A stretch of DNA of 64,000 nucleotides, taken from Mycobacterium sp. 1465703.0. Lineage in GTDB: Bacteria; Actinomycetota; Actinomycetes; Mycobacteriales; Mycobacteriaceae. The translations under genes and the position numbers were made by a program. This document shows positions 16,915 through 26,156 of the stretch, piece by piece. The stretch spans positions 1 to 64,000 of the forward strand of contig NZ_LZKU01000076.1 of NCBI RefSeq assembly GCF_001672975.1, given 5' to 3'. How positions within the stretch are numbered: the stretch's first letter is position 1; every line of letters begins with the position of its first letter. Under the pieces are notes generated by a model. It was not told the origin of the DNA. It saw only the letters and a program-made list of their open reading frames with translations, and did not search any database.

Positions 16915-19269
16915 CTAGTCCAATCCGCCCGGTATGGTCCCGATGATTCCTTTTTCTGTGAGCGCTGCAATCGATGCGGCGTCGAGGCCGAGCAGGTCGC
17001 CGAGGATACTTGCGTTGTGCTGCCCCAGGGTCGGCGCCGTGGACCTATACCACTTGTCGACGCTGCGGTACTTGAAGGGAATCCCCGGCACGTGATGCCG
17101 TCCCACGACGGGATGGTCGAGGCTTTCGAAAAAGCCCCGTGCGGCCAGCTGAGGGTGCATCGAACCGACCCTGGCGTCTGCCAAATCCGCAGCCGGAACA
17201 CCGTATTCGAGGAGTAACTCCGCAGTGGCCGCGGAATCGTGTTCGCCGGCCCATTGTTCGAGATGCTTGTCGATCACATCATGTGCCCGGACGCGCCCTT
17301 CGTGAGTGTCTAACGCGGGGTCATTCGCCCAATCCGGTTCACCCAGAGCCGACTTCAGTAGGCGCCACTGCTCGTCGGTGGCGACCGAAATCGCCAGCCA
17401 GCTCTCGGTTCCCGCGCATTGATAGAGCCCCTGTGGGGCGGCGTCACGGCTGCGATTTCCCAGTCGCGATATCAGGTTCCCGTAGGCGGTGAATTCGACA
17501 ACCTGCTCGGCAGCTGCGTTGAGCGCGGCCTCAACCATCGATACTTCGATGAGTGACCCTTGGCCGGTCTCGTCGCGTCGCCGGAGTCCTGCGAGCATCG
17601 CGAAAGCGGAGTGCATCCCCGCCAGTGGGTCACACGGGCCGCGGGGGATTCGCGGCTGGTCGTACTCGTGGCCGGTCACCCACGCCATTCCCGTCATCTG
17701 TTCCATCGTTTGCGCGAAACCCACATTGTTGCGCCATGGTCCGTCGAGCCCGAACGCAGGCATGCGGACCATCACCAGTCGAGGATTCTGCTTGCTGACC
17801 GCCTCCCATGTGATGGCGAAATTGTCGAAGACGCGGGGCGAGAAGTTCTCGACCAGAACGTCCGAGCATTTGACGAGTCCGAACAACAGCTCCCGTCCTT
17901 CGGGCGAGGACAGGTCCAGCGTGAGCCCTCGCTTATTGGCGTTGGTCGCCAGGTACATCCCCGACCGCTCCCACCATTGGGGCTGATTGGCGAACGCTGC
18001 GGCGGCCATCCGTGCGCCGTCAGGGTGGTGCGTCGACTCGAGGTGAATGACCTCAGCGCCCAACGCGGCGAGGATGTGGGTCGAAGAGGGACCTGCCCAC
18101 CACGCCGTCGTGTCGAGAATTCGTACGCTCTCCAGCGGAAGTCCCGGTACCCGGTCGGTGGCGGTCGCAATCCTGCTGCGCGTAGGGACTTTTGTCATTT
18201 CACCGAGTTGGGGAGCACCGGCGCTTGGGGCGGGTCGTCGGCCATTGATCCGGTAGGGCGCCAGCGGGTGGGTAAAGGCGCCGTCAGCGTAGGTGCCCCA
18301 CACGCCGCGTGCCGCGAACTGGGGGTGGTCCAACACGGTCTGGCCATTGTTGACTGGCGAGACGGGTATCCGCAGATCGGAGGCCAGCGCGACGATCTCG
18401 TTTGTGGAACGTCTCGTCGTCCATTCCCGCACAATCTGATTCCACTCCTCCCGCCGTTCCCACCGCGTAGTTGCGAGTGCCCACGCCGGGTCGGTATCGA
18501 GCAGGTCCAGTCGGCCGATCATCGCCAGGAACGACTCGAATTGTTGGCGGGTATTGGTGTTGAAGCCCACCCACCCGTCCGCGGTTGGTTCGATGGAAGG
18601 GATTTCGACCTGTCGGGCTGGCATGGTCAACGGGGGACGACCGGCCAACTCGTGGTAGAGGTCAGCGAATCCGCTGGCGCTGAGGTGACAAGTCTCCAGC
18701 AGCGAGCAGTCAACGATTTCACCTGGGCCGCCGAGTTGAGCCCGCCGCAATGCGCCAAGCGCCGCGACGGCGGCGTAACTGGCCATCACCCATTCGAAGA
18801 CTCGACCGCCCGCTTGAATGGGCGGTTGGTCCGGACGACCACGCAGCGCCAGGGTTCCGCTCTCGGCCTGGATCGTGAACTCCGTTGCGGGTCGGTCCCG
18901 GTACGGTCCGGTCAATCCGTATGGAGACAACGCCACGATCACCAGGTGTGGCGCACGTCGGAGGAGGGCCTCGCGGTCGAGTGCCGCGGGGCCTAGAGAA
19001 TCGACGAACACATCGGCGGAAACGATCACTGGCTCCAGATCGGGCAGGGAAGTGCCCACGACTGAACGCTTGCCGGCGTTGAGGAATTTAAACAGTGCGT
19101 CGGCGTCGCTTCGATCGCCGAACGTTCTGCGGCGGAACGGATCCCCGTCTGGTGCTTCAATCTTTATGACCTCTGCTCCGAGGTCGGCGAACAACTTGGT
19201 GCAGTACGGGCCGGAAATTTCCGTCGCCCACTCGACAACACGAACCCCACGCAGAGCGTTCATCGCCAT
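16915..19269 (-). CDS. Two-domain family III (CaiB/BaiF) CoA-transferase
   Basis: 784 residues, about twice a normal CaiB/BaiF protein, made of two complete CoA-transferase domains in tandem (roughly residues 5-360 and 375-770). Both begin with the family pattern (VRVVEWATEISGPYCTKLF; VRILDTTAWWAGPSSTHIL). In the second domain the catalytic Asp is visible in GPCDPLAGMH; the equivalent position of the first domain appears to be Glu (VFEWVMASY) by visual alignment. The family moves CoA between carboxylic acids. First gene of the minus-strand operon, with a 20-bp operator-like site upstream at 19435-19454. Two-domain forms are known from fused homologues; the role of the first domain is uncertain. 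Confidence 0.92.
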   Translation of the reverse strand: MAMNALRGVRVVEWATEISGPYCTKLFADLGAEVIKIEAPDGDPFRRRTFGDRSDADALFKFLNAGKRSVVGTSLPDLEPVIVSADVFVDSLGPAALDREALLRRAPHLVIVALSPYGLTGPYRDRPATEFTIQAESGTLALRGRPDQPPIQAGGRVFEWVMASYAAVAALGALRRAQLGGPGEIVDCSLLETCHLSASGFADLYHELAGRPPLTMPARQVEIPSIEPTADGWVGFNTNTRQQFESFLAMIGRLDLLDTDPAWALATTRWERREEWNQIVREWTTRRSTNEIVALASDLRIPVSPVNNGQTVLDHPQFAARGVWGTYADGAFTHPLAPYRINGRRPAPSAGAPQLGEMTKVPTRSRIATATDRVPGLPLESVRILDTTAWWAGPSSTHILAALGAEVIHLESTHHPDGARMAAAAFANQPQWWERSGMYLATNANKRGLTLDLSSPEGRELLFGLVKCSDVLVENFSPRVFDNFAITWEAVSKQNPRLVMVRMPAFGLDGPWRNNVGFAQTMEQMTGMAWVTGHEYDQPRIPRGPCDPLAGMHSAFAMLAGLRRRDETGQGSLIEVSMVEAALNAAAEQVVEFTAYGNLISRLGNRSRDAAPQGLYQCAGTESWLAISVATDEQWRLLKSALGEPDWANDPALDTHEGRVRAHDVIDKHLEQWAGEHDSAATAELLLEYGVPAADLADARVGSMHPQLAARGFFESLDHPVVGRHHVPGIPFKYRSVDKWYRSTAPTLGQHNASILGDLLGLDAASIAALTEKGIIGTIPGGLD

Positions 19270-19434
19270 ACGACTTTCCGCGTCAACGTCTTCGGAAGTG
19301 ACTTACTCGCGCCGATGAGTGCACACACGCCACTTCCTGACCTCGCGCTCGTGCCGATCGAGCAGGGTGTTCAGCCAGGCCGCATGGCGGCCGTGCCTGG
19401 CTGGCAACGACGCTAGCGACGGGAAAGCCGAAGT

Positions 19435-19454
19435 GTCAAGTGCGACTCGATAAC
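19435..19454. promoter_or_regulatory. 20-bp TetR operator-like site, CoA-transferase operon promoter
   Basis: GTCAAGTGCGACTCGATAAC lies 166 bases upstream of the CoA-transferase start and just beyond the tetR stop. Its reverse complement matches the site at 20250-20269 at 17 of 20 positions; the three differences are the central triplet only. The core AGTGCGACT is common to both on the plus strand and is itself an imperfect palindrome (AGT-nnn-ACT). Confidence 0.65.
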
Positions 19455-19484
19455 CATGGCCGCAGTTCGAGTCCATCGGAGCTT

Positions 19485-20174
19485 TTAGTCGGCGGTACGC
19501 ACCTTCGGGGTCCGTCGGGCCCGACCGCCTCGCTTGGTGGTCGGCTTCGTAGTTGACGTGCTTACACCTTTGGCGAGGATTTGCGAACCCAGTTCGATCT
19601 GCGCGCGGATGTCTGATTCGCCCGTACCAAACCAGCGTGGTCCGAGGCTCGTTGTGAAGATGATGAAATTAGCCAGGAGCTCGGCGAATAGGTCGGCGTC
19701 TACGTCGGTCCTGATCTGTCCCGCGGCTTGGTAGTGGCGAACGCCTTCGGCAATAACGGCCGTACGGCGTGCGTGATTGGGTTGCAGAACGCGCAGCGAG
19801 AAGTCCGGATCTGATAACGCCTGACCGGAAATGTCCCAGCCGGGAACACCGCTGTCGCGGTCATCGATCCTTAGTCTCGCAAAGAAAAGCTGCTCGATAT
19901 AGTCCTCGAAGCGCGCAGGCAGTGCCGCCACGATTTGCTCTTCGGCCTCACTGACGAGGTCCGCGAGCTGTCGAGAAACAACCTGCTCGAAGATGCCTTG
20001 CTTGTCCCCGAAGTAGTGGAACAGCATTGCCTCCGAGCAGTCGGCGCGACGAGCGATCTCTTTTGTCGGCGCGGCCGCGTATCCCGCTTCGGCGAAGACC
20101 TCAGCAGCCGCTTCAAGGAGGGCTCGTTGTTTGCCGTCCTTATCGCGAACTCGTCGCCGCGCGCCTGCAGTCAT
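19485..20174 (-). CDS. TetR/AcrR-family transcriptional regulator
   Basis: 229 residues from ATG 20174 (MTAGARRR); a longer in-frame start at 20234 exists but would run through the operator region. HTH near residues 20-62 with the signature EAAAEVFAEAGY and MLFHYFGDKQGIFE. The C-terminus is Lys/Arg/Thr-rich (KPTTKRGGRARRT), an unusual basic tail. Located between two oppositely transcribed operons that both carry the same 20-bp site, it is the obvious candidate local regulator of both. Confidence 0.9.
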   Translation of the reverse strand: MTAGARRRVRDKDGKQRALLEAAAEVFAEAGYAAAPTKEIARRADCSEAMLFHYFGDKQGIFEQVVSRQLADLVSEAEEQIVAALPARFEDYIEQLFFARLRIDDRDSGVPGWDISGQALSDPDFSLRVLQPNHARRTAVIAEGVRHYQAAGQIRTDVDADLFAELLANFIIFTTSLGPRWFGTGESDIRAQIELGSQILAKGVSTSTTKPTTKRGGRARRTPKVRTAD

Positions 20175-20249
20175 CTCACATACTTTAGCGAGCACCGCTC
20201 GGCTGAGGGGAAGCTCGGACGCGCGCCGTCGCATAAGCAGGCTCAGGTA

Positions 20250-20269
20250 GTTATCGAGTGCGACTTGAC
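20250..20269. promoter_or_regulatory. 20-bp TetR operator-like site, tetR/P450 divergent promoter
   Basis: GTTATCGAGTGCGACTTGAC is the partner, in inverted orientation, of the site at 19435-19454. It sits in the 306-base divergent gap (20175-20480), 76 bases upstream of the tetR start and 211 bases before the P450 start. The rest of that gap contains no coding frame I can support. The position fits autoregulation and control of the P450 operon. Confidence 0.65.
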
Positions 20270-20480
20270 CTCCCCGTAGCCGACGACTTACTGTGCTGCC
20301 AAAGCAAATTTCGGCGTGTGCGAGAAATCCGAGGCCGGCGCAGATGGCAGATGGACGGTGGCACGAACGCGGTGTAGCTGCAACGTGGACGGCCCCGCGT
20401 TGGGGGCTGTCTGTCGAGGCTGACCGCTGGGGTTCTCCCGGGGTCGGGATGCCCGCATCAGGGGGCGGAAAGGACTACCC

Positions 20481-21701
20481 ATGGTGAGCAAATCACCGGA
20501 GGAACACGCCCGGAATTTCGATCTTCGTCACGAAGATTTCGACGACCAAGAATTCCTCTACGAGGTTTACGCAGTGATGCGGGAGAGCGGTCCGTTCAGT
20601 CACCAGGATGTCCCTTTCTTGGGCCCTACGCCGGGGGGCGCGTGGGTCGCCACCCGCTACGACGAGTGTTATGAGATCTTGCGGGATTGGCGCAGCTTCT
20701 CCAGCAAGCCCGCGGGGAGCAACCCAACGTCGTTTGGCGACATCGTGATCAACTTGGATCCGCCACGGCAGCAACAGCTTCGCAAAGTTCTCAACCCATA
20801 TTTTTCTCCGGGCCGGATGAAGGAGTTGGAACCTCAGGTGCGCGCGATTACCGATGGGTTGATCGACAACTTCATCGAATTGGGCCGCGGCGATCTCGCA
20901 AACGTCGCATGGCAGCAACCCGGGATTGTGTTCTTCCGGCACTTGCTCGGCATGCCCGTTGAGGACGTGCCGCTCTACATCGAGGCGGCTGACCTCGGGA
21001 TCAATGGTGAGAGCGAAGAGGTCCGAATCGATTCGATGACGAAGCTCTACCTTCGCGTGCGCGAGGAGATCGACAAACGTCGAAGTGAACCGGCGCGTGA
21101 CGACCTCATCGATGTTTTGCTCGCCGCCGAGATCGACGGCGAGAAATTGAGCTTCGACGACGCTGTCGCGAATGCGCTTCTGCTTGTGCAAGCGGGACTC
21201 GAAACAACCTCTAGTGCAATGTCGTTCGCCTTCTTCTACCTGGGCACCCATGCTTCGGAGCGCGACCGACTCGTACGCGAAGCCGAGTTAATGCCCACAG
21301 CGATAGAGGAATTCATCCGGTTCGCCGGTTCGGTCCACGGACTGCATCGCTCCGTCGCGGAAGAGGTTGAACTAAGCGGCCACAAGTTCTGTCCCGGGGA
21401 GACGGTCGTGGTGAACTATGCGGCCGCCAACCGTGACGCGCGCGAGTTCGACGAGCCGAACAAGTGCATTCTCGATCGACAGACAAATCGCCACCTGGGA
21501 TTCGGCGCCGGCGTCCATCGCTGTCTAGGCTCCAATCTCGCCCGACTCGAGTTTCGGGTGGGCGTCGAACAGACCCTGAATCGGATACCCGACTACGCGA
21601 TCCCCCCTGGCGCAAAAGTTGATTTTCACGGGAACTCGGTCACTCGCGGCTACCGCGCCCTGCCCGTCGTCTTCACGCCGGGTGCCCGCGTCGGCCAGTA
21701 A
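20481..21701 (+). CDS. Cytochrome P450
   Basis: 406 residues. I-helix QAGLETTSSAM near residue 238, K-helix EEFIRFAGS, heme loop FGAGVHRCLGSNLARLEFR near residue 340. ATG start preceded by GGAAAGGA. First gene of a plus-strand operon (P450, amidohydrolase, aldehyde dehydrogenase, CoA-transferase) diverging from tetR. The N-terminus is of the soluble, P450cam-like bacterial type. Probably performs the initial hydroxylation of the operon's substrate, with electrons from the [3Fe-4S] ferredoxin of the opposite operon. Confidence 0.95.
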   Translation: MVSKSPEEHARNFDLRHEDFDDQEFLYEVYAVMRESGPFSHQDVPFLGPTPGGAWVATRYDECYEILRDWRSFSSKPAGSNPTSFGDIVINLDPPRQQQLRKVLNPYFSPGRMKELEPQVRAITDGLIDNFIELGRGDLANVAWQQPGIVFFRHLLGMPVEDVPLYIEAADLGINGESEEVRIDSMTKLYLRVREEIDKRRSEPARDDLIDVLLAAEIDGEKLSFDDAVANALLLVQAGLETTSSAMSFAFFYLGTHASERDRLVREAELMPTAIEEFIRFAGSVHGLHRSVAEEVELSGHKFCPGETVVVNYAAANRDAREFDEPNKCILDRQTNRHLGFGAGVHRCLGSNLARLEFRVGVEQTLNRIPDYAIPPGAKVDFHGNSVTRGYRALPVVFTPGARVGQ

Positions 21702-21771
21702 GGGGCGACGGACAACTGCCGGTATCAACTCGCAGCCAACGCAACAGGGAATTTCCAAGCAGGAGGAAGTC

Positions 21772-22977
21772 GTGGACAAGCAAGATCTTCAATGGATGAT
21801 CTCCGTCGATGACCACATCATCGAGCCGCCGAACTTATGGGTCGACCGGGCGTCGGCGTCCGACCGCGATCGCGTGCCACACGTCGAGCGCATCGACGGC
21901 GTCGATACGTGGATCTACGACCAAGCGCGCGCGTCGGTGATGGGCATCTTGGTCGCGGCTCACCAAAGGCCGGCCGAGTACTCCCCGCTGCCAGTGAATT
22001 ACGACGAGATGCCTCGTGCGTACTTCGACCCGGTGGCCCGCATCGCCGACATGGACGAGGATCATGTGATTGCGGGACTGAACTTCCCATTCTTCCCGCG
22101 GTTCTGCGGTCAGATGTTCGCCTACCTCGGTGACCGCGATCTGGCTCTCAACTGTGTGCGGGCGTACAACGACTTCGTCATCGACGAGTGGTGCGCGGCG
22201 GCACCCGGTCGCTACATCCCGATGGTCATCATTCCGTTGTGGGATACCCGACTGGCCGTCGAGGAGACCCTGCGGTGCGCCGGCAAGGGCGCCAAAGCCA
22301 TTGCGTTCTCGGAAAACCTGCACCCGCTTGGCCTTCCGTCCATCCACTCGGGAGCATGGGACGACTTCTTCGCGGTGGCGAACGAGACGAAGATGCCGCT
22401 GTGCACACACATCGGATCGTCCTCGGTCAGCCCGACCACATCACCCGACGCACCTTTTGGGGTTCAGGCGGTCAACATCAACCTCAATCTGGCGAACTCA
22501 ACCACCGACTGGCTGTTCTCGGGCAAGCTGCAGAAGTACCCGGATTTGAAGATCGTCCTCGCCGAGGGCGGCATCGGCTGGATCCCCTACCTCATCGAGC
22601 GTGCCGAACATGTCGCCGCCGACTACCAATATCTGCGCGCCAACAACTGGGCGGTTGATCCGGGCACAATGCGCTTGACCGCCGTACCCACCGACCCCGA
22701 AATTTTCCCGGAGTCACCGCGTCAACTCTTCCGCGACCACATGTACGGCTGCTTCATCGAAGACGACTTCGGGGCGGCGAATCTCGACTTCATCGGTGTC
22801 GACAATGTGATGATCGAAACGGATTATCCGCATACCGACAGCCTGTGGCCCAACTCCCTTCAGGCCGCTCATAAGGCACTCGACGGCCGGTCCGACCTCG
22901 ATCAGTACAAAATACTGCAGGGTAACGCCCGCCGGGTTTTCGACTTTGAGCCCGCCCCGTACCCGACGCTGACGTAG
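21772..22977 (+). CDS. Amidohydrolase family 2 metal-dependent hydrolase (TIM barrel)
   Basis: 401 residues from GTG 21772, which is preceded by AGGAGG (21761-21766). The metal site is indicated by the N-terminal DDHIIEPP, a mid-protein CTHIGSS, and IETDYPHTDS near residue 346. This is the family of carboxymuconate-semialdehyde-decarboxylase-like hydrolases, common in mycobacterial catabolic operons. These enzymes either decarboxylate or hydrolyse ring-cleavage products. It lies 70 bases after the P450. Reaction not determined. Confidence 0.9.
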   Translation: MDKQDLQWMISVDDHIIEPPNLWVDRASASDRDRVPHVERIDGVDTWIYDQARASVMGILVAAHQRPAEYSPLPVNYDEMPRAYFDPVARIADMDEDHVIAGLNFPFFPRFCGQMFAYLGDRDLALNCVRAYNDFVIDEWCAAAPGRYIPMVIIPLWDTRLAVEETLRCAGKGAKAIAFSENLHPLGLPSIHSGAWDDFFAVANETKMPLCTHIGSSSVSPTTSPDAPFGVQAVNINLNLANSTTDWLFSGKLQKYPDLKIVLAEGGIGWIPYLIERAEHVAADYQYLRANNWAVDPGTMRLTAVPTDPEIFPESPRQLFRDHMYGCFIEDDFGAANLDFIGVDNVMIETDYPHTDSLWPNSLQAAHKALDGRSDLDQYKILQGNARRVFDFEPAPYPTLT

Positions 22978-22995
22978 TCGACGGCGATTCCTCTG

Positions 22996-24519
22996 ATGCG
23001 GGAGTACCAGAGCTTCATCGACGGTAAGTGGTTGAGCGACAATGCCATCGGCACTATCGACGTCATCGATCCGGCCACCGAAGAATTGATCGGACGAGTC
23101 GTCGATGGTGGACCAAAGCAAGCGGCCATGGCGATCGAGGCTGCCCGGCGCGCCTTCGACAACGGGCCGTGGCCGTGGATGTCCGTCCGGGAACGGGCGA
23201 AGATCATCAAGCGGTTCGCTGAGATCCTCGATGAGCGCAAAGCGGAACTTCGAGAGCTAGTCGTCGCCGAGATCGGCTCAACCGGCTTTATCACCGACCT
23301 GATCCAGGTTGGCGGCGCCATCGAGGCGGCGCACTACTACGGCGAGTTCGTCGAACACGATGTGACGTGGGTGGAGACACCGGGCGGGCCCGTGGTTTCG
23401 CCGACTGGCCTGGGCGGCGTGACGGTGGTCCGCGAACCGGTCGGGGTGGTCGGAATCATCACGCCCTTCAACTTTCCGTTTTCGATCAATATTCAGAAGT
23501 GCCTGACTGCCTTGGCCGTCGGATGCACCGTGGTACTCAAACCCCACCCGTGGACCCCGATGAACGCGTTGGAGCTGGCCAAGGTTAGTGAGGAAGCCGG
23601 CCTCCCGCCCGGAGTGTTCAACGTCGTTGTGGGCGGTGCGGACGTGGGAGAGGAGTTGTGTACCCACCCAGGCGTCGACATGATCGGGTTCACCGGTTCG
23701 ACGGTGACCGGCCGACGCATCCGCGAACTATCGGCGGCAACCATGAAACGCGCACAGCTGGAGCTGGGCGGCAAGAGCGCGCACATCGTTCTGGACGATG
23801 TCACCGAAAGTGACGTTGCGGGAATAGGTTTCGGGCAAGTGCTGATGCATTCCGGACAAGCCTGCACCGTCACGTCGCGACTGCTGTTGCCCGAGCATCT
23901 GCTCGAGGCGTACGTCGAGGGTCTCAAAGCCATGGCGCCAATGATCACGGTCGGGGACCCGCGTGATCCCGCTACTGTCGTCGGCCCGCTGATCAGGGAT
24001 CAGCAACGTCAACGAGTTGAAAGCTTTGTCGAGTCTGGGCAACAGGAAGGCGCGCGGCTAGTGGTCGGCGGCAAACGTCCCGAGCATCTGGAACACGGCT
24101 TCTACTACGAACCGACGGCATTCGTCGGCTGCCGCAGCGACATGCGCCTATGCCAGGAAGAGGTGTTCGGGCCTGTGCTGGCGGTGATGACCTATCGCTC
24201 CGAAGACGAAGCCATCCGCATCGCGAACGACTCCATCTACGGTCTGGCAGGTCTGGTAATGACGCGCAACGCCGCAAAGGGTTTCAACGTTGCGCGACAA
24301 GTCAGAACAGGCACCATTATGGTGCAGACTGTCGCACCCGGTGTCGATCTGGGAACTAATCCGGGTGGCGGCCAAGGCCCCGGCTGGTCTCTACCCGCTC
24401 GCGGCATGTTCAACGGCGGCGGGCCATTTGGCGGCGTCAAGCAAAGTGGACTTGGCCGCGAGCAAGGGCGCTGGGGCTTCGAGGAATACACCGAGCTGAA
24501 ATCAATCACCATGATGTAG
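22996..24519 (+). CDS. Aldehyde dehydrogenase (NAD(P)-dependent)
   Basis: 507 residues with the complete ALDH signature: nucleotide-binding PFNFPFSINIQK, GFTGSTVTG, the general base Glu in LELGGKSAH near residue 257 and the catalytic Cys in SGQACTVTSR near residue 291, plus the C-terminal EEVFGPVLAV. A Gly/Pro-rich loop (PGVDLGTNPGGGQGPG) near residues 451-466 sits before the canonical C-terminal FGGVKQSGLGRE and is longer than in most ALDHs. Starts 18 bases after the amidohydrolase. Oxidises the pathway aldehyde to an acid for CoA activation. Confidence 0.94.
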   Translation: MREYQSFIDGKWLSDNAIGTIDVIDPATEELIGRVVDGGPKQAAMAIEAARRAFDNGPWPWMSVRERAKIIKRFAEILDERKAELRELVVAEIGSTGFITDLIQVGGAIEAAHYYGEFVEHDVTWVETPGGPVVSPTGLGGVTVVREPVGVVGIITPFNFPFSINIQKCLTALAVGCTVVLKPHPWTPMNALELAKVSEEAGLPPGVFNVVVGGADVGEELCTHPGVDMIGFTGSTVTGRRIRELSAATMKRAQLELGGKSAHIVLDDVTESDVAGIGFGQVLMHSGQACTVTSRLLLPEHLLEAYVEGLKAMAPMITVGDPRDPATVVGPLIRDQQRQRVESFVESGQQEGARLVVGGKRPEHLEHGFYYEPTAFVGCRSDMRLCQEEVFGPVLAVMTYRSEDEAIRIANDSIYGLAGLVMTRNAAKGFNVARQVRTGTIMVQTVAPGVDLGTNPGGGQGPGWSLPARGMFNGGGPFGGVKQSGLGREQGRWGFEEYTELKSITMM

Positions 24520-24589
24520 TGGGGCACTGCGCCCGCGACGAGGGGCGCGGGTCCGCGTAGGGACTTCGGGGGACTGGAAAGGTCGCGTT

Positions 24590-25762
24590 ATGGAACTTCT
24601 CAAGGATGTCCGGGTCCTCGAGGTCTCCCTCTTCTCCGCGGATGCACTGGGCGGGCATCTGGCTGACCTCGGCGCAGAGGTAATCAAGGTGGAACCGCCT
24701 GGCGGCGGTGGGTTTCGCGGTTCCGCGGTTTCCGGGGGCGAGTTGCAGGATTCTCACTGGAACCGCGGCAAGAAGAGTGTGGCGATCAACCTGAAAACGA
24801 ACGAAGGTCAGGATGCGCTTCGCCGCCTGGCCGCGACGTCGGCGGTGGTGATCGACGGTCTACGTTATGGAACCGCACAGCGGCTCGGCTTCAGCTATGA
24901 CGACATCATCGCCGTCAATCCGACGGTGGTCTATTGCGTGCTCAATGGCATGGGCAGCTATGGGCCTTACACCCGGTTAGCCACACACGGGCTGTCCTTC
25001 GATTGTTTCGCCGGCTTGAGTCCGCCGATCATCGAAGCGGATGGAACGCCACGTCTTTCGGGGGCGGCTACAGCGACGACAGGTGTTCTGGCGGGACCGC
25101 TGTACGCCGCGATGGGCGTACTCGCCGCGTTGCATGCGGCCGGGCGCGACGGCAAGCCGCAGTACATCGAAGTAGCGCAGGTCGATGCGGCGATCAACTG
25201 GAACTTTCAGCACCTCACGGCGTTGGCGAATGGTCGACCGGCCTATGGTGAGGGAATCCGCGCTTCCCTCCGCTACCAGTACTACTCAACGAGCGATGGC
25301 AACTACGTGGTGTTCAACGCTTTGGAGGACAAGTTCTGGCTGAGATTCTGCGAGTCCCTCGACAGGATGGATCTGTACGAACCGGGGCGCCAGAAGCCGG
25401 GGGAGGACCCAGCGGCGGAGGCCCGGCTGCGCAAAGAACTCACAGCAATCTTCGAGAGCCGAACACGCAAGGAGTGGACCGACTTCTTCATCGCGACCGA
25501 TATCGCCGGAGCCCCAGCATTTTTGGGCGCAGACCTGTTCGATGATGACCACGCGAAGGCTCGCCGACTGGTCTACGAGCAGGCTCAGCCGGACGGGACG
25601 TCGCAGCGGATGATGGGGACGTGCATCAAGACCAAATCCGACGAGGGATTTGCACCGCCGGCAGCGCCGCAGGTTGGAAAGCATACGGAAGAGTTACTCA
25701 CCGCCCTGGCAGGCTACGATGCGGCCGGAATTGAGCGTCTACGTTCGACTGGCGCAATCTAA
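24590..25762 (+). CDS. Family III (CaiB/BaiF) CoA-transferase, catalytic Asp not evident
   Basis: 390 residues with the family start VRVLEVSLFSADALGGHLADLGAEVIKVE (quoted in part: LADLGAEVIKVEPP), the CoA-binding NRGKKSVAINLK and the central helix. Where most members have an Asp before G-x-G-x-x-x-A-x-G, this protein reads TTGVLAGPLYAAMGVLAAL, with Val at the aligned position. If the alignment is right it lacks the residue that forms the aspartyl-CoA anhydride. It ends the P450 operon and probably works with, or is a subunit of, the two-domain CoA-transferase of the opposite operon. Confidence 0.88.
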   Translation: MELLKDVRVLEVSLFSADALGGHLADLGAEVIKVEPPGGGGFRGSAVSGGELQDSHWNRGKKSVAINLKTNEGQDALRRLAATSAVVIDGLRYGTAQRLGFSYDDIIAVNPTVVYCVLNGMGSYGPYTRLATHGLSFDCFAGLSPPIIEADGTPRLSGAATATTGVLAGPLYAAMGVLAALHAAGRDGKPQYIEVAQVDAAINWNFQHLTALANGRPAYGEGIRASLRYQYYSTSDGNYVVFNALEDKFWLRFCESLDRMDLYEPGRQKPGEDPAAEARLRKELTAIFESRTRKEWTDFFIATDIAGAPAFLGADLFDDDHAKARRLVYEQAQPDGTSQRMMGTCIKTKSDEGFAPPAAPQVGKHTEELLTALAGYDAAGIERLRSTGAI

Positions 25763-26156
25763 ATCGGCGCCTGCCCCACTCAAGGTTCAGAAATGAGGAG
25801 GTTTCGCGTCTCGTCGGCCGATCGCTAACTACCGGCCTTGCGCGCATCTCGCCGTCCCACCGGGGCGATTTGTAGCCGTACCCGATGCGTACCGGAACCG
25901 TACTGGCAACAACCAGATTCTCTGTCTGACAGGGGATGGGCTGTTTTAGGTGTACGGCCGCGCGGAAGCGGTCTCGCCGTGCGATGCGATGCCCACGCGC
26001 AAAACGAGGGCACCGCCGTGACCTCGATCGGAGGTCTGAGCACGTCTGGAGTTAGCGGCTCATACTGGAGGGGTCTCGACGTTTCATCGGCTCTACGTCT
26101 CCCGCACTCGCTGAGAAGCGCCGCCATCTCTTACCCGGGTGGAAGTGGAGGACATA
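25763..26156. other. Non-coding spacer, no supported feature
   Basis: About 390 bases between the CoA-transferase and the slipin gene. Frames through it on the plus strand simply run into the slipin gene out of frame, and none has a plausible start or domain. No strong hairpin with a T-run was found. It probably holds the terminator of the P450 operon and the promoter of the slipin gene, but neither can be placed. Confidence 0.4.

Noticed and set aside
17560-18996. 478-residue plus-strand frame antisense to the two-domain CoA-transferase
   Set aside because: It is a shadow of the minus-strand gene, with low-complexity composition and no ribosome site or motif.
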